From the NCBI RefSeq assembly GCF_023065955.2, contig NW_026622875.1, positions 15,541,001 through 15,605,000 of the forward strand: DNA of 64,000 nucleotides, written 5' to 3'. The position numbers were made by a program, and so were the translations under genes. The DNA is from Ursus arctos. Lineage: Eukaryota; Chordata; Mammalia; Carnivora; Ursidae. The notes below the pieces were generated by a model. The model made no database searches and was not told where the DNA came from. It saw nothing but the letters and a program-made list of their open reading frames with translations. Position 1 is the stretch's first letter, and every line of letters begins with the position of its first letter. Below are positions 34,326 to 46,817 of this stretch, one piece after another.

Positions 34326-36160
34326 TCTTATAAACCATTCATCTATCTTTGGGCTTCTGGTTGGGTTCAGGCAATGAAGAGCCTAATGGGAGAGTGGAAA
34401 GAGGAAAAAATGTGAGGTCAGGGTATTTATTTTCCCAGTCCTCTTCTTATAGTTAGCAAATTGGGACCACTTGGTTTTTGCTTCTCATCTTATATGTGAA
34501 AAACCTGAATTGAGAGGTGATGTGATTTACCCGGAGGAATACTTTTAAAAGATTGTATTAGATCAAACCCTAGATAGAGTCTGGGTGAACCAGAGGTTAT
34601 AAACTCAGACGAACTCTTGTACCATCTGGTGTCAAACAGGTGGGGAAGGTGGTTTGGTTAGTAGAAGCATGAGTATCACATGAGTTGTTGGGAACTGGAG
34701 AGGCCATTAACCACTGTCAAAATGTAGCACCTTCTACTTAGCCTCAGCTGGTTGCCATAAAGTTGGGAATGCAGGGCCCACTGCTGCCATGTTGAGTTTT
34801 TGAGAGAAGCTGAAATCTCAAATTTTGTGTGAAGTCTCTAAACTTAAACAGCAGTTCATTTTAACTTTAACTACCAAAAGGTCTAGCAAAACAAACTGAT
34901 CATCTGTGGGCCACATGAGCTGGTATAAGCTACCATGGAAGAATCAAAGGACACACGATACAGAGTGGTTAGCTCTGCAGTGAGAGATACCATGCTGAGA
35001 GCCCTAGGGAACAGACTGGGCAGTTGCTGGGGAAGGTAGACACAGGGAAGGTACTTGCATCTACTGTGATTCAACAAATGAGGAGTAATAAAAGCTTGAA
35101 GAAGACCCTAACCCCAACCCCCTACTTGGAAGGAGGGGTCGCATTATAGAGATAACAAGGAGGAAAAATTAAATGTGGGTGGTTAAGAAACAAGAAGCTA
35201 GCTAATGTAATTCTTAGGGTTATGGGTGGGTAAACATGCCATCAACCAAAGTGGGGAAAGCATGAAGGTGAGGAGCTGTTTGTGTGGTAGACTGGAGCGT
35301 CTAGAGAGAACGTTAGGATATTGGATTAGAAATAGGAACTTGGAGGTGCGTAGGCAGTTAAAACAACTAGAAATTTAGGTGTGGCTTTTTGTAGTTACAT
35401 CACCTGGGAGCAGCAGTTGAGATTTGGGATCCTGATGATCTGGGAGGTGAGAAGGAGGGCGGAGTGTAATTTCTAGGGAGCATCAGCCTTTAAGGTGGCA
35501 CTTATCAAACTCAGTAGCACAAAGAAAACTTTGATGATGATAACACATCAACAGAATGCTCACAGGAACTCATCACTTAAAAGATGTGTTGGGGAGAATG
35601 TAGAAAGCAATACAGGACTTTTCTGGTGAGTTAATTGTTTCAGTATATGAAAAAATGGTGTTCATATGCATGTTTTTACTTTGAACAAAACCAAAATTAC
35701 CATAATAACAACTTAGAGAAATTATTTTAACTTTTATTTTATGACAATAAAATGTGTCAAAATTTTATAAATTATAACATATATTGGATTATTAAAAACA
35801 TGGTAATGGTATCTTTATGTGTGTTCTATTTTGGTTTATTGCTTGTTTAGGGCACATACTCATTTTTCATTGGGGACCATGTTGCTGAGCTGCATCCTCA
35901 TATTGGGTGCCCCTTTAAGATTCCACATTGGCCTTTCATGGCAGTGCAGTGTGAATATGCTGCTTTAAACAGAAATGTGGGAAAGGCGAGGGCATACATA
36001 TTTTGGAAAATTCAACTACTCCTTAATTAGGCTGATCAAGAATTACTAATTGCTTCTTTTTAGAAAGTCCACTCCCCCCACCCTTTTCCCCAAATAAAAC
36101 AAGAGTTGTGATTGTTTACCTTCATTTTTACTTGTTGAGAGACATTTAAAAAAATAAGAT
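34326..36160. other. Intergenic DNA, no recognisable gene
   Basis: 34,470-34,590 is faintly MIR-like in reverse but too diverged to claim. The 34,650-35,520 part is relatively G+C rich and may contain old LTR or internal ERV sequence continuous with the relic upstream, but I cannot show it. Confidence 0.45.
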
Positions 36161-36161
36161 T

Positions 36162-36187
36162 GCGTGTGTGTGTGTGTGTGGGTGTGT
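36162..36187. repeat. (GT)n microsatellite
   Basis: About 12 GT units with one G interruption. Confidence 0.9.
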
Positions 36188-36750
36188 AAACACTCACTTT
36201 GGCTTGGAGTATAGTGCTGATGTAGGAAAACAGGTGGTGATAAGCCTAGGATTCTAAATTGGAACAACAGTAGTGGTATTTGTAGATTAAGTGGAAAGGA
36301 CATTCCTAGCATTTACACAAGCCATTGTTGAATAGGCTTGAAGTTCAGGCAAGCCCTTCCCTTTGTTTACTTGGGCCATTGAGTCAATTCTAGAACACAG
36401 AGAGAGATGTCAGTTCCTGAGAACACTTCTTCATTGCCAGTGCCATCCTCATCCCTAGATCTGTTTTGCATTGGCGATGTCAAGCCATAATAAACATGTC
36501 TTAAAATAGCATCATGCCTTTCAATACAGAAGGTTCTTAATGTGCCCTTTGTCACACACTTAAATAAATCCTCTAGGAGCACTCACTCCATAATGTGCAG
36601 AAAGGCAGCCTTTCTGGGAAAGAGAAAGACCCATTAACTGTTTACAGACTCAAAGTAATAGCAATGAGTAGAAAATGTATCTCTTGTGACCCTTCTTAGT
36701 TTCGGGCTTCCCTTTCTTTATTAATGCCTCTTGTCTGCAGCGCTCTCTCT
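36188..36750. other. Intergenic DNA, no recognisable gene
   Basis: No gene or repeat recognised. Open frames are at most 88 codons. Confidence 0.5.
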
Positions 36751-36785
36751 CATACACACACACACACCACGCCACCCCCCCCCCC
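36751..36785. repeat. (CA)n plus C run
   Basis: A CA repeat of about nine units, then 'ccacgcca' and an 11-base C run ending next to 'acggcgcgc'. Confidence 0.9.
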
Positions 36786-37558
36786 ACGGCGCGCATATGC
36801 CATTTATGGAAAAAATGAATATATATGTATAATTTTTTACACAATACTCAAACTATATTAATAGAATTGTATTAACAACACACATATGGATGTGTGTTGT
36901 ACTATTACATATTATAAATGCATATTTAACTTTGAAAGAAATTGCTAAGATGTTTTCCAAATATGGCTATATTATTTTGCATTTCTACCAGCAATATATG
37001 AGTGCTCCACTTTTTCTACATTCTCACCAACACTTGGTATTTTCAGCCTTTTAAATTTCGGTCAGTCTAGTGAGTGTGTAGTGGTATTTCACTGGGGTTC
37101 TAAGTTGTATTTCCCTAATTACTAATGATAAGCATTTTTCATGTCCTTATTGCTTACTTCTTAATTTAGTTTATTATGGAGTTATAAGAGTTTACATATT
37201 CTGAATATGGGCCTTTATCAGATATATTTTTCCTAGTCTCTGGCATGCCTTTTCATTTTCTTTTTAACAGTATCTTTTGAAGAGGAAAAGTTTCTAATTT
37301 TGAAGAATTCCAAACTAAGAAGTATTTGCTTAACCTAATATCACAGAGATTTTCTTATATATTTCCTTCTAGAAGTTTTAGTTTTTGTTTTTATATTTAC
37401 ATTTATTCTTTTTTAGTTCATTTCTTGGCAGATGATGTGAGGTAATGGTCAGATTTTGTTGTTGTTTTTCCTTTGGGCATATGGACATCCAATTGTTCCA
37501 GCATTATTTTTGAAAAGATTATCTTTTCCTCATTGAATTGCTTAGTACTTTTGCTTAA

Positions 37559-37589
37559 AATTAATGTGGGTCTATATCCCACATTAATT
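37559..37589. repeat. Perfect 12-bp inverted repeat, 7-nt loop
   Basis: Arm 'aattaatgtggg' at 37,559-37,570 is the exact reverse complement of 'cccacattaatt' at 37,578-37,589, with 'tctatat' between. Confidence 0.95.
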
Positions 37590-38048
37590 ATATCCCATTG
37601 ATCTTTTTTACCCTTACCTCAATACCAAATTATTTTGAGTGTTGTACCTTTCTAATAATTTTTGAAATCCTCTAGTGTGGGTTCTCCAAATTTGTTTACT
37701 TTTTTGAAATTATTTTGGTTATTCTAGTTCCTCTGCTTATAAATTTTAGAATCAGCTTATTAATGTCTTCAGAAAAACCATCTGTGTTTTTACTGGGGAG
37801 GTATCTGTGGATCAGTTTGATTCGGAACGCATCAAGAGATCAATTTGGGAAGAATTGACTTCTTAAAATATTGGGTCCCCTTATTTATAAACATGTCATA
37901 TCTCTCCATTTTTAAGGTCTTCTTTAATTTCTCTTAGCAAGGTTTTGTAGTTTTCAGTATACAAATGTTGCACATTTTATTAAATTTCACCTTAAATATT
38001 TCATATTTGTAGGTGCTATTAAAATGGAATTTTAAAAAGTTCAATCTA

Positions 38049-38296
38049 GGGGCGCCTGGGTGGCACAGCGGTTAAGCGCCTGCCTTCGGCTCAGGGTGTG
38101 ATCCCGGCGTTATGGGATCGAGCCCCACATCAGGCTCCTCCGCTATGAGCCTGCTTCTTCCTCTCCCACTCCCCCTGCTTGTGTTCCCTCTCTCGCTGGC
38201 TGTCTCTATCGAATAAATAAATAAAATCTTTAAAAAAATAAATAAATAAAATAAATAAAATCTCGAATAAATAAATAAAATCTTTTTAAAAAAAAG
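38049..38296 (+). mobile_element. CAN-SINE, arctoid-type variant, extended tail
   Basis: Head 'ggggcgcctgggtggcacag' followed by 'cggttaagcg', 'cggcgttatgggatcgag' and 'cctccgctatgagcctgc'. This is the least diverged copy in the window and of a subtype distinct from the other copies. The tail is unusual: the 'cgaataaataaataaaatctt' motif appears twice, separated by further AAAT units. The target duplication is unclear in A-rich DNA. Confidence 0.95.
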
Positions 38297-38490
38297 TTTT
38301 GTCATCTGTGAATAGTTTTACCTCTTCTTTTCCAATAGATATATCTTTAATTTTTATCTTGCCTTATTGCACTTGGCTGGACCTAGAAGACAATGGTAAA
38401 TACAATGGCCCAGCAATGTGATTTTTTTTTTTTTTGTTTTTTTTTTGGCCAATAGAGGTTAGAAGAGGATTGAAAGGAATGTCCTCATTT

Positions 38491-38795
38491 CCACTTTTTG
38501 CCATTGCTATAAGAAAATGCTAGGCTAGCCTTATGGAGGATCAGAGACATGTGGAATAAGCCCACCTATAGAAGGTAAATAAGCCAAAGTGAGCCTAATT
38601 AAGGGCAAACTAGAGCACCTGGTTAACCTAGCCAGCAAATCCCAGGTGAATAAGTAAGTGATGTGTGTAGATGAGCAGAGCTGCCGAGTGACCACCTCAG
38701 ATGTATGAGCAATAAGTACTTGTTTTATGTCACTGAGATTTCCTTGTTGCTTGCTATGTAGTATTATTGTGATGATAGATGACTGATATGCCCAT
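38491..38795 (+). mobile_element. MLT1-like LTR fragment (ERVL-MaLR)
   Basis: It has 'ggaggatcagagacatgtgga' at the start, a middle with 'gagcagagctgccgag', and an end with 'gagcaataagtacttgttttatgtcactgag' plus 'gatagatgactgatatgcc'. This order fits a diverged MLT1 LTR. LTRs are non-coding; no internal region is attached. Confidence 0.55.
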
Positions 38796-40290
38796 TAAAT
38801 GAACAAATCTTGCTTGAATTCTTTCATTATTTCACTCACACATTTATAGACTTTCTAAGTAGATAGAGGGAGTAGATTAGACTTTTAAGTCTAGAAGTCT
38901 GCTTCTTGATATATCTCATCCTGTCTTGATCTTCCTACTCCATGCCCCATGCTTGTGAATTTTCAGCAAAATCATTGCTTCCATCTGTCATACTTTTAAA
39001 TTTGTACATTTTAAACTTGTATTAAATTTTAATAGTTTCTGAAAGATTCTCTTTGGAGCTCTTGAATCAACAATGATTCTTCATTGTTGTATCTTTTTAA
39101 AACAACTGTTATCAGTTAAAAAATGAAATTGTACCTTGTTAAACATTTTAATCTATATAGCCCATGAAAGTTAATAAATTGCTTTAAAATTATTCAAGTA
39201 AGTTACTTTATAACTGAAATTGATATCAGATATATACACATGCAAACAAAAACCACATGCGTATTTATATAGACATTTAAATTGTTCAACTGACTTTATA
39301 CTTTTTGCCTTCAAAAAATTGTGGCTTTTGAAACTTATGTAGTATGAATCCTTCAACCAATAAAGAAAATCGACCTTTGCTAAGAGAATTTCTTTCATTT
39401 TCTCTTTCCCGCTTTAATTTCAAATATGCAATCTCAACATTATATTAACATAGATTTTTGCATTTAATATGTAATAAAGTGAGTTGGTAAACATTAAGTT
39501 GTAATAATGATAAGCTTTTAATGTAGTTAAATATGGCAAAATAAATCAGTACTCGTTCTTAATTGATTTTGATTGTATTGTGTAGACAATCTCATTGGAT
39601 TATGTGTTCATTATGGAAAAGAAAGCAAAATCCAAACAAGCAAACCAGCCCTCTAGCATTTTCAGCCCTTGTGTCTATCCACATGGACTCTCCAGTGTGA
39701 ATATTAACGGGAATTCATTTTGAGCCACTGACACTAATAGATGTCATTTCCTTAAGAATCTGTTTAGTTACCCTGAAATGTAGAAATAATTTGAAAATAT
39801 TCTGATGCAGATCAACTAATTGCAAAAGGAGATGCCCTGGTGTTTTCAAAATTATAATTCAAAAGGCGTAATTCAGTATACCACGAGAATATTGAAACAC
39901 ATTCGAACATTAAATAATTGAACATATAGCTGTATATATTTTCCCCTCTGTGTATATTTGTGTTATCTGAAACTAAGCATCAAGCAAGAATGGCAATTCT
40001 AAGATATCAGTTCAAAATAATGTAACTTTGTTGGCTCTAAGGGGATTTAAAGAAGACATATTTTCAATCTGAAAAACTGGGAACGACATCAGTGAATACT
40101 ATCTAATTTGATATCAGTGATTCTCAAATGTACATATAGTTTCACTGGAGAAAAAGTAAAAGTACAAAAAATAGGAATAACCTGAATCATTTTATAGTTC
40201 ACAATTTTTTATGCTAAAATATCAAGTTGATTGTTGTGAGGTCAGTTTCCCTAGACCAGAACCTAAGTTAGAGATTCCTGTCCAAATGAT
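38796..40290. other. AT-rich intergenic DNA, no recognisable gene
   Basis: No gene or nameable repeat. A minus-strand open frame of 75 codons near 39,171-39,398 has no motif. Confidence 0.5.
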
Positions 40291-40299
40291 TTTTTTTTT

Positions 40300-40730
40300 T
40301 TTTGAGGGCATACTCTCAGAAAAAACTAAGGAAGTGACAGAAGCCAAACAGAATAGTTGAAGAAGCTGAAAGTGGATGAGCTTTTAGCAGAGCGTTAGGC
40401 TCATCCTGATCCCACATGAGGCTCTAGAGAGATGAATGGCACCCTGAAGTTGTCCCACTGAGATAAATTAGATTTTGAACCACTGTTATCAGTTATTGGC
40501 TGTGGGCTAAGCTCCTCCCTGGGCTGGGTAGAAGCTTCCATAACCACAAAGACATTGCTGGGAGAAATATCTCCCCTTGCTCCAGGACAATCCTTATCTG
40601 GAGAAGGGAGCAGCTGTGAGCCCTTGTAGCCAAACTTAACAGTAGCTGGGAGAGGGGTACACTGGCAAGTAAGGCGGTCTAGGAAGGGAATTAATGGTGT
40701 CTAAGACGTTTGTGACGTAGGTTCAAACAC
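40300..40730. mobile_element. Possible ancient LTR/ERV-like fragment, unclassified
   Basis: It is a G+C-richer block following a 12-base T run. It contains 'ctctagagagatgaatggcaccctg' and 'gctgggtagaagcttccataaccac', phrases that recur in old mammalian retroelement sequence. No frame or LTR boundary could be set. Confidence 0.35.
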
Positions 40731-40847
40731 TTGGTCAAATAAATTATTTTTACATTTCTGATGCTCTTTTAGCCCTCTATTTCTCATACTTCTTACTGCT
40801 TAAGATACTTCCCTATTTGTTTATTGTTTCAAACTAGTTCTAATCTA

Positions 40848-40966
40848 AGGAGGGCATGAGATGTAATGAGCACTGGGTATTATATGACTGATGAATCACT
40901 GAACTCTACCACTGAAACTAATAATATACTATATGTAAAATTATTGAATTTAAGTAAAAAAAAAGA
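40848..40966 (+). mobile_element. Carnivore L1 3' end, extreme 5' truncation
   Basis: 'gggcatgagatgtaatgagcactgggtattatatg', then 'tgaatcactgaactctacc', then 'atactatatg' and 'gaatttaagtaaaaaaaaag' is the carnivore L1 3' terminus with its A tail. Only about 115 bp is present. Confidence 0.85.
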
Positions 40967-41250
40967 ATTGCTTTCGTATACATATTACTTTTGAACCTAA
41001 CATTAATGTTACGATGTTAACAAGTGAATTATTAGTATCCCATTTTATGGGTGAATAAACAGGAATAAAGAAAAAAGATGTCTACATTTTGAGAAAACTA
41101 TACTGTGTTTTTGAATGTTCAGTTTAGCACAATATCTATCAATTTATTAATTACCTACCATTGCTTTAATGAAAAGTGAATTTAAGTTTTACCAATGACA
41201 TTTATTAATTCATCAAAGACGTATGGTGCAAAAAATCTTTAAATGTCTCT

Positions 41251-41455
41251 TTTTTTTTAAGATTTTATTTATTTGAGAGAGAGAGAGAGGGTGAGTGAGC
41301 ACAAGCAGGGGGAGAGACAGAAGGAGAGGGAGAGGGAGTCTGTTTCTCCCTCTCTCTGAACACAGAGCTAGATGTGGGGCTGGACCCCAGGACCCTGAGA
41401 TCATGACCTGAGCTGAAGTCAGACACTTAACCTACTGAGCCACACAGGTGCCCCT
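41251..41455 (-). mobile_element. CAN-SINE, reverse orientation
   Basis: Tail 'tttttttttaagattttatt', GA-rich segment, 'gatcatgacctgagctgaag' core and 'gccacacaggtgcccc' head. A degenerate target duplication is possible: 'ctttaaatgtctct' at 41,237 and 'ccttaactgtttct' at 41,456, with 3 differences. Confidence 0.94.
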
Positions 41456-41469
41456 CCTTAACTGTTTCT

Positions 41470-44370
41470 AAGAAAATTTTTCTAAATGTAGCTTTATCTG
41501 TGAGGTCAGAGGTTCCCCTAAAATAGACCTTTGGAATAAGTACAGAGATAATCTTTTTCACAGAGGATGCACAAAAGGCTATATTTGCTAGGAAAACTGG
41601 CATATTGTGTGACATATTCTTTTTTCTTTCCTTATATATAGCAAACCAATCATTTAAAAACTACTCTGAACTGATGGTCACATTGAATTTTTATGGAAAC
41701 AAGCATTCTGGTTTTTGTAAAAACTTTTTTCCTTCTTTTTCTGTTGTGATTTATGTTTATTCTAGAAGATTTAGGGGGAAAAAGTCTATTCTTTTTTCCG
41801 TATTTATTCCTTAGACTCAGGGAATATCAGCGAAAGTGACCTTAATTTGGGCAGCTTTATTGATCAGTTTCCTTTCTCTGGAGATATTTGGAAACCCTGA
41901 AAATATCAAAGTGAAATTAAACTTTTTATGCTTAAAGGGTTGCATGAAGTTGTAAATTGGTCTGATGACTTCCAAATTCACATTGTCAACACTGAGAGTC
42001 AAGCCCAGTGAACCTTTTCCTGACAAAAGTTCAGAATAAGATTAGAAATGCTCCATCTTCTTTTAATAGTCAAGCTTCTCCCTACCTTTTTCTCTTTATT
42101 TCTTTGTAAGAAAAGGAAACATTTGCCAAAAGTGAGGGGAAAGTAGTGCATTTTAATAGAATGTAATACCATTCCTTGATGAATTCAAATTATAAAATAA
42201 GAATCATATATCTTCCGAATAAATATTTCCAGGTTGTTGTATATCATGGTAACCCAAATCCTTCGCATTGAATTATGCCGTAATTCCTAAGGAAAGCAGC
42301 ACTGTGCTGCTGCTGGTCTAGCCAACATGCACTCCAGACCTCACTCTGGGACCTTAGCCGCAGGTGCAGGGACAGGGGACAGTGTTCCTACCCTGCCTGG
42401 TTGATAGATGGAATGGGAAGAAGGGCCTTAGTGAAGCCATAAGGATGGGCTTTTTGGCACTTACATGCACATGCATTTCTTTTTCTCATAGATAGGAATA
42501 TCCTTGCTCTTGAAGGTAATACAGTGTCATTATCATTGTATACACATATTTTACTGCCAAGTAACCGTTATGAATTTGAAGCCCATGTTCTGCTACATTT
42601 ATTTTGCTCATTGTGCATATATTCTCCCCTCTAAGTATTATGGAGAAACTTTGTTTTCACATTTCATTTATGGTGAAAGAGGTTTTGCATTATAAGTGAC
42701 AATGGGAGGAACCAGCACTGGCAATGCAGCAATTCACCAAGAAGAGATTTTGTCATCTGGTAATTACAGATAAACCTTGTTGGCACATGGTAACGGAATG
42801 CATGAAGTTTTTTGGAAAAGCAGCAAACTATTTGCCCGTTACTTAGGAGTTCCTTATTTTATACTGTCAATTCAACAAACTAAAAACATTTCAAGATAGG
42901 AGCCTGGTCTTTTATTTTTATGTCTCCATTCCAGTATCTAGTCTGTGGTTAGCTATGTTCACACCAGAGTTTGGTAGAACTGAATTCATTTTCAGAGAAA
43001 CGTGCTTTATTGCTCTTTGATAGTGTTTGCATGACCAGAGTGTTAGAATAAGTTAGTTGACATGTATTGTGTTCAAAGTCAGAACATAAAGGGTCAAAAG
43101 ATCCAAACAGTGTCGTAAAGCTGATAGAAAGAAACCCTCTGATTTCAAATGCACTCTCTACCACAGTGGCTTCTGGTAGTGGACTGAGACCATGGCACTG
43201 TGTAGCAAGTGACTTTTTATTAGTATATCATTTAATATTAGCCATGGTGTGTCCTTTTTCTCAAGCTCGTAATTTATATTTATGTCTAAAGGTGTCATAT
43301 TTTCTTTGACACTATGCTTGTATACGAATGCAGAAACGTCTACTGGTAAGTGAACAGCAACACCTAAACTTTAAATAGCATTGAATTAAAACACTTCACA
43401 GAAACTTTGTAAACTGATATGGATTAGAACTAGTACTTCTTTCAAAAGGAAAGCTTCTTTAAAATTGCAGAAGAGACTGATAAGTTTCATAATACGAGTC
43501 AAAGAATAAAACACAATGGATGAATTTAATTTTGTCCTCTTGAGGTTAACACCATCATTTTGTTGAACAGTTCCTGACACTCCAGCATTTCTACACTCCT
43601 GTGGTCAAGAGAAAAGGAAATAGCTTATGGTTTAATTCATAAATGTCACTATTTTAGACAAAATGGGTCTTTAATGCATTTTTTCCCCCAAAGGCATGCC
43701 CTAGCCAGATACTTCTGTGGAGTGAGAGAATACACTCTATCTCTGGAAGTAATGCTGAAATCAGTGGTTTACTAGTCTGAGAATCCAGGCTTATATTAAT
43801 GTAAACTGACTGGCCTGGGAATAGTTTCAGAATTATTACTTGTTTTATTTAAATTAATTTAAAGTTGTTTTTCAACATTTCATCATTTTTATAGAATTAG
43901 TTTTTAATGACTTAAGTTGTGATAGTAATGGTCCTTTTGAATGATGAACTTTAAAGGATACCAGGCCTTTTGATTTAAAAACATTTGCTCTTCTGATTAC
44001 ATTAAGTAGTGACATCAGAGTCTGACCTGGAAACTATGAATGCATAATTGTGTGATCAGGTCAGTGCAAAACTGGCCAAAGGTTTTTGAAGTTAGAGAAC
44101 ATTGCTTCCAGTAGGCTTGGATGATAGCTGATAAAGGAACTGAGCCAAATAACCAGTCACATGCTCATGTCCAGTTATGAGTTTATTCAGTCACTCCATG
44201 CAGTGCTTCATATGTCAATGGTGTTTTATCCTTGCCTTGCCCCACTGAGCTCAGTAACATGATCCATTTATCAGCTACTTAAAACTTGGAGGTTTTTTCC
44301 TTCAGATGTGTATTGGTATAGTCTTTATGTTGAGGGCATATATTGGGCTTAGTGATATATATCTTTTAAC
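41470..44370. other. Intergenic DNA, no recognisable gene
   Basis: About 2.9 kb with no recognisable repeat or coding domain. Open frames reach 80 codons with no motif. 42,280-42,450 is somewhat richer in G+C. Confidence 0.5.
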
Positions 44371-44374
44371 TTTT

Positions 44375-44560
44375 TATCTTCAAATAATTATAGATTCATA
44401 GGAAGTGGCAAAAATGTATAGGGAGGTACCATATACCTTTCACCCAGTTTCCCCCAATGGAGACATCATTTTTAACTATAGTATAATGTCAAAACCAGGA
44501 AATTAACATTGATATAATCCACAGAGCTTATTCAGATTTCATCAGTTTGACACACACTTA

Positions 44561-44602
<42 letters not shown>

Positions 44603-46475
44603 TGTGTGTAGTTCTATGAAATTTTATCACTTCTGGAGATTTGTGTAACTATGCTGACAACCAAGATACAAAAGTGTTCATTACCAAAAGGCTCGCTCAT
44701 GCTACCATTTATGGGCATATCTATCCCTCTCCTTCCCATGCCTGAAGTGTGGCAGGCACTAATCCATTCTACCTGTCTATAATTATACTATTTCAGGACT
44801 ATAAATGGAATTAATACAGTATATAACCTTGTGAAATGGGCTTTTTCAAATTCTGTGTAATTCCCTTGAGATCAATCCACGTTGTTACTGTTTCAGCGAT
44901 GAGTTCTTTTCTACTATTGAGTAGCAATCCATGATATGGAAGTACCACAGCTTGTTTAGCCATTTACCCATTGAAGAACATTGGGGTTGTTTCCCATTTT
45001 TAGATGTTACAAATAGAGCTACTTCCAACATTCATGTACAGATTTTCATGTGAGCTTAAATTTCCATTTATACGGGATAAATGTCCGAGAACACAATTGC
45101 TAGATTGAACTGTAAGTGCATGTTTAGTTTGAGAAAAAAAACTTACAAATTTTTTTTTCGGAGTGGCTGTACCATCATTTTTATTTTAGCCATTCTAATA
45201 GCTATGTAATGGTATCTCATTGTGGCTTAAATTTGCATTTCACCAATGACTAATAGAACATCTTTTCATGTGCTCTTTTGCTACCTCTAGATCCCTCTTT
45301 GGTGAAATGTGTCTTCATGTCTTTTCCCCATTTTCTCATTGATTTTATTTTTTACTGTTGTATTTTGGGATTTATTTATATATTCTAGATACACATCCTT
45401 TGTTAGATAGATTTTCTCCCAATCTGTAGCTTCCTTATGTACTTTCTTAACAGGGTCTTTTGAGGAGCACAGTTTTTAATTTTGAAGTCCAATATATAAA
45501 TTTTTCCATTTATGATTGTGTTTTTGGTGTCAAGTCTAAGAACTCTTTGCATAACTCTGAATTCCAAAGATTTTCTCTTTTGCTGTTTCCTAAAAGTTTC
45601 ATAGTTGTATTTTTTTTACACTTAAGTTTATGATCCATTTTCAGTTAATTTTTGTATAAGATGGAGGTTTAGGACAAGGTTCTTTTTTTTCCCCTCCTGC
45701 CTATGGATGGTTAATTGGTCCAGTACCATTTGTTGAAAAGGTTATATACTTCCTTCACTGATTTGATTTTTCATCTTTGTCAAAATCATTTGGACATATT
45801 TATGTGGGACTATTTCTAAGTTCTCTATTGTATTCCATTGATCTGTTCTGTGATACTACATGGTCTTGAGTTCTGGAGCTCTATAGTCAGCCTTAACATT
45901 GGGTAGAATAATTCCTTTTATTTTATTCTTCTTTTTAAAAAGTGTTTTAGCAATTCCTTTGCTTTTTGAAATTTTTTTTAGAATAAGATTGTCTATGTCT
46001 GCAAGAGAAACCTGCTAGGTTTGAATTGAATTTCACCTACAGATCAATTTCAGGAGAATTGACACCTTTACTGTGTTGCATCTTTTAAATCATGAACACA
46101 GTATATGTCTCTATTTATGATTTATTTAATCTCTTTCATCAACATTTTATATTAAGTATACACGTCCTATACGTGTTTTGTTAGTTTCATACCAACGTAT
46201 TTCATTTTCTTTAGAGTAAATGTAATACTTGAATTGTATTTGATATTGTAAATATTGTAAATGATATATTGTATTTTAAATTTTGGGTTCCGTATGTGTG
46301 TTGTTAGCATATAGAAATGTGAGTGGTTTTTTTGTGTTGATCTTGTAACCTTGCAACCTTGTTGAATTAACTTCATAAGTCTAGAAGTTTTTTGTAAAGT
46401 CTTTAGGATATCCTTTGCAGAAAATCATGTCATCTACAGATAAGATAGTCTTAATTTCGGAGCTTATATACCTGT
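44375..46475 (-). mobile_element. Long L1 3'UTR-ORF2 antisense, 5'-truncated
   Basis: About 2.1 kb. Reversed 3'UTR ('aattatagattcataggaagtggc', 'ccatatacctttcacccagtttcccc', a TG repeat) leads into reversed ORF2 ('gccatttacccattgaagaac', 'catttcaccaatgactaatag', 'ggttaattggtccagtaccatttg', 'tattccattgatctgt'). It ends at 'ttgttgaattaacttcataagtctagaag' and 'catgtcatctacagataag'. It is an older L1 type than the copy at 49.9 kb. Frames are broken. Confidence 0.88.
44564..44610. repeat. (TG)n microsatellite in L1 3'UTR
   Basis: About 22 TG units with one 'ta' interruption. Confidence 0.95.
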
Positions 46476-46595
46476 ACTATTAAAGTTACAGCAAATACTT
46501 GGGTTTTTTTGAAATTATTCTCCATTATATGTTATTTTCTATAACTCTAAGCATATCAATGATTTTCTGAAATAATTCTTAGGTGAATGGTTCTT

Positions 46596-46813
46596 TTTTT
46601 TAAGATTGATTTATTTATTTTAGAGAGAGAGTGAGAATCCACAAGCAGGGGAGGGGCAGAGGAAAAGAGAGGGAGTGAGAAAGCATCCTTAAGCAGACTC
46701 CCCACTGAGCATGGCCTGGAGTCCTTCACAGGCTTGATCCTAGGACACTGAGATCATGACCTGAGCCAAATCAGGAGCTGGCCACTTAACTGACTGAGCC
46801 ACCCAAGTGCCCC
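46596..46813 (-). mobile_element. CAN-SINE, reverse orientation, at the edge of a DNA transposon
   Basis: Tail 'tttttaagattgatttattt', GA-rich segment, 'gatcatgacctgagcc' core and 'gccacccaagtgcccc' head. The target duplication is 'ttaggtgaatggttctt' at 46,579-46,595 and 'ttaggttaatggttctt' at 46,814-46,830, 16 of 17 identical. The duplicated target includes the left terminus of the following hAT-like element. Confidence 0.95.
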
Positions 46814-46817
46814 TTAG

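Larger units (their letters stand above)
36930..38490 (-). mobile_element. L1 ORF2 antisense, with nested SINE
   Basis: The order of reversed ORF2 landmarks runs from the C-terminus ('catttctaccagcaatatatgag', 'ctccactttttctacattctcaccaacacttg') through 'gcctttatcagatatat' and 'catccaattgttccagcattattt' to 'tcatctgtgaatagttttacctcttc', approaching the reverse transcriptase region. The 3'UTR is missing or unrecognisable. A CAN-SINE lies at 38,049-38,296. Frames are destroyed. Confidence 0.88.

Noticed and set aside
34470..34590. Faint reversed MIR pattern
   Set aside because: Only a few short words agree; divergence is too high to separate from chance by eye.
36775..36800. C run followed by 'acggcgcgc' as a possible CpG island
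   Set aside because: Only a handful of CpGs in about 10 bases; surrounding DNA is CpG-poor.
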